Part shown: piece by piece, positions 58,982 to 64,000 of the stretch
Numbering within the stretch: position 1 is the stretch's first letter
How the letters are laid out: every line of letters starts with the position of its first letter
Assembly (NCBI GenBank): GCA_037349105.1
Contig: JAYJMM010000095.1
Span: 372,001 to 436,000 of the forward strand
Direction of reading: 5' to 3'
Length of the DNA: 64,000 bases
DNA from: Limnomonas spitsbergensis
Taxonomy: Eukaryota; Chlorophyta; Chlorophyceae; Chlamydomonadales
Made by a program: the position numbers and the translations under genes
The notes under the pieces: model-generated
Database searches by the model: none
The model's input: only the letters and a program-made list of their open reading frames with translations
Told to the model about the DNA's origin: nothing

Positions 58982-61777
58982 ATGAAGCCTAATATGAGGG
59001 ATGTAGCAGAAGAAAAAGCAGCGAATGGTGACCTTCTTGGCGCCCTGGTGGCTTTCAAACAAGCCATTGCCTGTGAACCCAATGATTCTAGCCTCCATGA
59101 GGCCGTTGCGCAGATTCAAAGCGAGCTCGACGAGCATGGTGATGCCCTTGTCTCAGCAGCGAAAGCAGTAGAGCTAAACCTGAAGGTCAGTGCCTGATAA
59201 GGGTGAGCATTTGGCTGGCCTGATGCCATGCGAAGCCAGACATGATGACAACAGCTACACTATGAGGTCTAAAAACTCTAGAGCATGCATCAAAAGCAAT
59301 CCATGCAATCGAGTTGGATGGACGAGCACAGCAGGCTTGTACCACAGCTCACCCTGACATCCTTTCGTCTTTCAGTGGGCGGATGCTCGAGTTACACTCG
59401 CCCATGCATCACGTAACTGTGGCCTCCTCGATCAAGCTGCGGAACAGCTAAATGTAGCGATGGTGAGGGATCAATCTATGCCTTCTGCATCATGTGGGCA
59501 CCTGCATACCAGAGTGAAGCCATTCCGGGTTGAGCGCTTTTCATAATGCAGGATTTTTCTGTGGATGGTCCTTAAGAATTCCGTGAGGGATCATCATACA
59601 CATGGCACGCACTTCCACAAATAGCTTGCAAGCGTCATCATGAAAGAGATGGAAAGCAGTAGTTATGCTCTTATGATTGTTGCTTGCCTCAGTGGCAGGA
59701 AGTTGCAGGATCGTTGTTGTCTCAATCCACAGTCCTGAACCCTTGCCCCTGTAGACGCTCATGGGTCTCGAAAGCCCTGACAGGGACGAGGTGCAGGCAG
59801 AGCTAGAGGAGGTCATGGAACTTCAAGGGCGGGCTCTGGTCCTAGAAATAGGTCTGCCTCAGCTCGAGCTGGCACAGGCTAAGCCAGGTCAGGCCGGAAT
59901 CCACATGCATTCAGGAGTGTTGCATGAGTGCACGTGTATGCTTCCTGGTAGCGTAAGTGATCATATATCATTGTTAATTTCAAATTACTAGCAACATAAT
60001 CGACTGATTATAAAGTGGTAATCTGGGACATACAAAGTGAATGTCCTCTCAGTTTTGGTGAACTTTTCGGTGTTGAAAAATCAATTTAGGTCGAAGGTCC
60101 TTATGCTGCCGGAGCACATGAAGGCCAGACCAGGGTCCTTTTAACGCCAGCCCGAGGCGGCAGCAAAGCTGCAAAAATAAATCAATTTGGGTCGAAGGTC
60201 CTCATGCTGCCGGGGCACATGAAGCCAGGCCAGGGTCCTTTGATCGCCAGCCCGAGGCGGCAGCAAAGCTGCAAACAAGAAGATCAATTTAGGTCGAAGG
60301 TCCTCATGCTACCGGAGCACATGAAGACTTTTACCAGCGGACATGCAGAAGGGTTTAAGCATAAAGCATGCATATGGAGCCGTGCAGTATCTGCCTATCA
60401 GTTCTGCACATTGATGACTCCTGTTCCTGTTTTGATTAAGTTGGATCATTATATCAATGATATATGAATCATCATATATTCCTCCTGTTGCAGGTGATTT
60501 GCTCACCATGACAGGTGGGGAAAGCGACTTGCAGAGTGCGGGTCCAAGCGTCAAGGTGTGGGAGGCTGGAGTTGTGCTGGCAGCCTTGCTGGTCTGTAAT
60601 CCTGAAATATCAGGTATGAAGGAGCCCTGGCTCGTGAGTCATAAGCATGATTAGTGCACAGAATTACAAACGCCCTATAAAACGGGCTGGAAGCTTCGGA
60701 GTACTTATTTCCCCAAATCCTAGTTGTTAGGATGTTGTCTGATGCCCATGCTCTGTTCTTTAATTCTTGTGACAGCCCGCACTGCACTCCATGCCATGAG
60801 GATTCCCCCCTCAGCATTGTTGTTGCAATCCCCCCCCCTCTGAATTTTTGTTCTTTGTGTTTAAGTTGCCTGAAGGGCTACTGGCCTTGACAGAGGACAC
60901 AGGCCGCATGTCTTATCATCTACAATCCGGGAGGCTTTATTGATGCAGTCACCAGTCCCCACAAGGCACTTCAGTAGTTATCCACTAATTCACCATCCTG
61001 TCCTCACGTGGCTGCTGAACCTTACCCGCAGCCGTACTCCCTGGTGCGTCCGTCCTAGAGCTCGGCTCAGGAACCGGTATCACCGGCATCACGGCTGCAT
61101 TGCTGGGCGCCCGTGTAGCGCTGACGGACCTGCCGGAGGCGCTGCCTGCCCTTCAGGCAAACTTGGATCGTAACCGCTCTGCAATCCACGCGGCTGGCGG
61201 GGATGCGGCCGTGTATGCTTGGGACTGGCAGGATGCTCTAGGAGGGTCAGACAAGGGGGAGGCCTCCGCTGAGCTGCTTGCAGGCTGTAGCCGATTTCCG
61301 GTGCTGGTCGCAGGATCCGAGGGGTCAGCCGCGGCATCGGAGTTCAAGCTAGTGATTGGGGCTGACCTCGTGTACTCGCCTCAGCAGGCGGCCCCTCTCG
61401 CGGCGGCGCTGCGGGTGGCCTCCGAGGCGCACCCTGGCGCGACTGTGCTCCTGGCTCACAAGCACCGCAGCGACGCCGTGGACGTTGCTCTCCTGCAATC
61501 ACTGGCTAAGGCGGGATTCAAAGCGAAGCGAGAGTGTACCAGCAGCAAGCAGACGCAGCATGAGCATGAGCATGCCGCTGCGGGTCCCACGGTGCACTCT
61601 GAGGCAGGGGACGGCAGCTTGCATCTGGTGGGCATGTGTTTGTCAGCTAGCCATGCCGATCCAGGGCATGCGGGCTGCCAAGGGGTGCATTCAACCGATG
61701 AATCCAGCAATGCAGATCGCTTCATAAAGCTCCTTGGTAAGTTTCCTGCTGTCTCTGTCTATCGACTCACTAGGTAA
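58982..61777 (+). CDS. TPR plus Methyltransf_16 (METTL21-like) fusion protein
   Basis: Five exons join in frame: 58982-59185, 59376-59462, 59755-59851, 60494-60613 and 61032-61777 (417 residues). Residues 1-100 contain tetratricopeptide helices (GDLLGALVAFKQAIACEPND; HGDALVSAAKAVELNLKWAD; CGLLDQAAEQLNVAM). From about 145 a seven-strand methyltransferase domain follows: KVWEAGVVLAALL, then VLELGSGTGITGITAALLGA (SAM-binding motif I), ALTDLPEALPALQANLDRN and VIGADLVYSPQQAAPLAAAL. Enzymes of this group methylate lysines of proteins such as eEF1A, HSP70 and histones, and the TPR part may recruit the substrate. The motif usually read as (D/E)xxY appears as ADLVYS. A His/Glu-rich insertion (QTQHEHEHAAAG) lies near the end. 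An intron holds 101-bp tandem repeats. Confidence 0.85.
60080..60325 (+). repeat. 101-bp tandem repeat, 2.4 copies, in an intron
   Basis: Copies start at about 60080, 60181 and 60283, each with TCAATTTAGGTCGAAGGTCC and ATGCTGCCGGAGCACATGAA; the first two end with CCCGAGGCGGCAGCAAAGCT. The third copy is cut after ACATGAAG. It lies in the intron 59852-60493. Confidence 0.9.
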
Positions 61778-62197
61778 CCTGCATCGCTACCAGGGGCCCC
61801 TGCTGGCTACTAACCTTTCATGGGAATTGGGAAGCGTTTCTTGTACTGACAGTGGTCAATTATGACATGATTTTATGAACAAGCAACCTTGCAACAAGTC
61901 CCTAGCTTTTATTTACGTGGTAAGGGGATAGGCACCACCCGTAGATATGAATTGACTTCCGTCAGGTTTGCATTGTTTATTCAATGCTGAATGCTCCCCT
62001 CGAGCGAAAATATGGACAAAAACTCTAGATCTGGCGTTGCCATAGCGCAAATTCATATTTAAATGAATTTCTCGCCTCTTAACGACGTTAATTGAGAGGG
62101 AAGGCAAATTCGAATCTACTGTTTGCTTAAAAATTGGCACACTGGCAGATTTGTTAATAAAGCTATCAGCACCCACAACATTTTTTGTACTGGCATC
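61778..62197. other. Convergent intergenic segment
   Basis: It lies between the methyltransferase-like stop and the terminal exon at 62338-62198. No gene seen. Confidence 0.4.
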
Positions 62198-62338
62198 TTA
62201 AGATTTTTTACCAGCAGCTGTCAACTTCATGGCCAGAGGATTCACCAAGTTCCTTGAAACCGAGTTGGTACCATATATATTTATGGCAATGGCATAGTTG
62301 TCATCAGAAAGAGCTGCACAAGTGATTTTGATTGCGGC
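62198..62338 (-). CDS. Candidate terminal exon of an unidentified gene
   Basis: After a TTTTTAG acceptor the frame reads AAIKITCAALSDDNYAIAIN, IYGTNSVSRNLVNPLAMKLT, AAGKKS and a stop. The even composition and amphipathic pattern look like real protein. An upstream open stretch (62544-62402, LLLVMGAMKALRQNNPSFVT) is close, but its phase does not match in its best frame. The family was not recognised. Confidence 0.4.
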   Translation of the reverse strand, partial: AAIKITCAALSDDNYAIAINIYGTNSVSRNLVNPLAMKLTAAGKKS

Positions 62339-62684
62339 CTAAAAATATATTGTTTTCAATTTGAGAGGATGAACTCATACTGCTGAGAATATGACAAGTA
62401 CCGGTAGCAGCTTTGTAGCTTTGTGACAAATGATGGGTTGTTCTGCCTTAAAGCCTTCATGGCACCCATGACAAGGAGCAGGGGAGCATCGTATGGAATA
62501 TTGTATATTTGTTGAGGGTGGACCTGAAGTCGTGGAGACTCCAAGCGTGGGAAATGAGTGTTTTAGCTGAACCCTCCGTGCACGGTGTGACTTCAGTTCA
62601 ATAAGTACTACAGCTGCCTGCCAGCTTTAGGACATGCGCCTGTTGTGGTGCGTTTTCCTCCCCAAGCTACCCAGTGCAGCATGG

Positions 62685-62830
62685 TAATGATGTTACACCT
62701 CTGGGCCCTGCTCAAAAGACTCGGGCGCCTAACTAAACGGTAGGAAGGGGGGAAAAACAAAACAGGTTGGCCAGGAAAGGCAAAGAAAAGGGGAATCAAG
62801 TCGAGGGACAAACACAAGGCTAGGAAAGAA
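62685..62830 (-). mobile_element. LINE 3'-end fragment
   Basis: GTAATGATGTTACACCTCTG, GGCCCTGCTCAAAAGACTCG, GGCGCCTAACTAAACGG and a long purine-rich block with CAGGTTGGCCAGGAAAGGCA match the complement of the LINE 3' UTR and tail. Confidence 0.7.
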
Positions 62831-62917
62831 GGTCAGTCAAAGGAAGCTCCGGCCTCTGTAACGTCTACGCCTCAATGATACCGTATCTGCCAAATCTTGC
62901 ACACAGCAACATGATTA

Positions 62918-63167
62918 GAACGGTGCATACCTGCTGGGCCCTGATGACCCTCGGCCGCGGAGGGCTGGTAGGGAATGACTAGGTTCGGTTTCAGCTACCA
63001 TGCACAGCCTGGATTATGGTGCAGCCATGCCATCACCCTATGTGTGAGGGGGCAGGAACATGGAAACCTGCGTTCTAAGCAGGGGGAGACAGAGGATCCT
63101 TTGGCGGGATCGATTTCTCAACCAGAGCAACAAGTACAAACTGGTATTATGCCTCGACGATGGTCCC
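62918..63167 (-). mobile_element. SINE-A copy, uninterrupted 3' end
   Basis: The plus strand begins GAACGGTGCATACCTGCTGG (complement of the SINE-A 3' end). It continues through GAGGGCTGGTAGGGAATGAC and GCAGCCATGCCATCACCC to GGCGGGATCGATTTCTCAAC in the head. This copy shows the sequence that existed before the insertion at 24029-24146. Confidence 0.7.
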
Positions 63168-63861
63168 CTCCTTAACAATGAACAAGAAATAAGAGCTTGG
63201 CAAGTGGCGACCAATACAGCTTGTTGCAAGAACCGAGACCAAAAAATGAGATAGAAATGTGGAACTTCCATCCACCCCATTCTCCCTCATGACAATGTCC
63301 ACCACCGGTGATACGAGATCAGGGAAGTCTCTGTGGCGTTTTTGAGACATGAGATTGTGGACAGAAGGTTGTGAGTTCAGCCTAAATTCACCAGGAACCA
63401 GAGGCATCAGTTTTTCTGTCTCCTCCTCGAAATTTCCGTCCTGGACAACTCTTTGTAGTAGTTTTGGCTGAAGTTGTTGGTGCTTTTACAGACAGTCAAG
63501 CACCCGTTTTCCTTTTCTTGCACTTCGTTGTACTGGCTTGATTGCATCCGAAAGTCATATACCGGTAATTAATTTGTGTTCTGCCACCTACCCTTGCACG
63601 TACCAGTACGTAAGAAAGGAAAGGAGGGAGATAGAAATGACTTCCTCCGATGCAGCTGCTCCAGCCTGGGTAACCATGAATAGCGATAGAGATTGCCCTT
63701 TAAAGCAAGTTATTTCGAAATGTACACACCTGATACAGGTTCCTGCTGCATAGGAAACTGGTGCAAGTCCTCCGGTGCTTAAAAAAATGGAATTCTATAA
63801 ATCTAGGTAAATTCGATTCCACGCGAGATGACTGATGCTTATTGTCCGCAACGCTCCTCCT

Positions 63862-64000
63862 TCATACACCCTTGGCTCTCCAGTCAAGCACGAGATCGCT
63901 CCCGACGTCATCCCCTGAGCCCTCCCCATCGCTGTCAGCCAGCTGCTCTTGAAGCACGTCCATGACCCTCCGCTTACGAGCGGGAAGCAATAGCTTTGCA
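63862..64000 (-). CDS. Terminal exon of a gene entering from the right edge
   Basis: The minus strand from the window edge reads AKLLLPARKRRVMDVLQEQL, an acidic serine/glycine stretch (ADSDGEGSGDDVGSD) and LVLDWRAKGV before the stop. The ending DWRAK after an acidic stretch recalls the C-terminus of spliceosome-associated ZNF830/CCDC16-type proteins, but that is a weak, memory-based resemblance. Only 45 residues are visible. Confidence 0.5.
   Translation of the reverse strand, partial: AKLLLPARKRRVMDVLQEQLADSDGEGSGDDVGSDLVLDWRAKGV

Larger units (their letters stand above)
62339..63861. other. Region with LINE and SINE copies and no assigned gene
   Basis: Apart from the open stretch at 62544-62402 it contains a LINE tail (62685-62830) and a SINE-A copy (62918-63167). 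Nothing was recognised in 63168-63861. Confidence 0.4.

Noticed and set aside
63640..63753. Short plus-strand open frame starting MTSSDAAAPAWVTMNSD
   Set aside because: A plausible-looking start, but it ends after 38 codons without a donor site or family match.

Overview
This window is nuclear DNA of a photosynthetic eukaryote, most likely a chlorophyte green alga. Every recognisable gene is split by GT-AG spliceosomal introns (a few GC-AG). There is a nuclear precursor of the cytochrome b6f subunit PetM whose C-terminus is of the green-algal type, and a mitochondrial-type ribosomal protein L14. No bacterial operon structure is seen. Base composition is close to balanced and the DNA is rich in short retroposons. 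I cannot name the species; a large-genome prasinophyte would fit.

Layout. 405-5011 (-): TauE/SafE-type anion exporter with a very large hydrophilic loop. 5683-9612 (-): SET/MYND (SMYD-like) protein. 11381-13462 (-): SLX1-like GIY-YIG protein with a lysine-rich linker. 14269-22416 (-): LisH/WD40 protein; one of its introns carries a 4-kb minisatellite whose unit contains a complete 3' splice site. 22567-23280 (+): mitochondrial uL14, divergent from the WD40 gene across 150 bp. 25126-26024 (-): 86-residue charged protein. 26207-27301 (+) and 29503-30310 (-): 5'-truncated LINE copies, with nested SINEs around them. 31167-35154 (+): STE20-family kinase. 35823-38909 (-): aldo/keto-reductase-like protein. 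41440-46102 (+): armadillo-like protein, 5' end unresolved. 47090-49366 (+): divergent, probably membrane-anchored cyclophilin. 50112-54705 (-): tepsin/MTV1-like ENTH adaptor. 58043-58503 (+): PetM. 58982-61777 (+): TPR plus lysine-methyltransferase-like protein. 62198-62338 (-) and 63862-64000 (-): terminal exons of two further genes.

The genes do not form a pathway; they are unrelated housekeeping, trafficking and signalling genes. Exon models were built by hand. Wherever I give a full exon list, the reading phase is continuous across every junction, which is strong internal support, but 5' ends and untranslated regions are inferred.

The most striking content is in the non-coding DNA. (1) The intronic array is made of about 70 copies of a branch-site/polypyrimidine/CAG/exon-start module. 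(2) A LINE and several SINE-like elements share one 3' tail (GGGCCCAGAGGTGTAACG followed by a T/C-A-T-T end). Target-site duplications of 9, 11, 15 and 19 bp can be read directly, including two insertions nested in an older SINE and one insertion only 22 bp long. (3) A second dispersed repeat was found only in introns. (4) A perfect hairpin sequesters a 5' splice site in the TauE gene.
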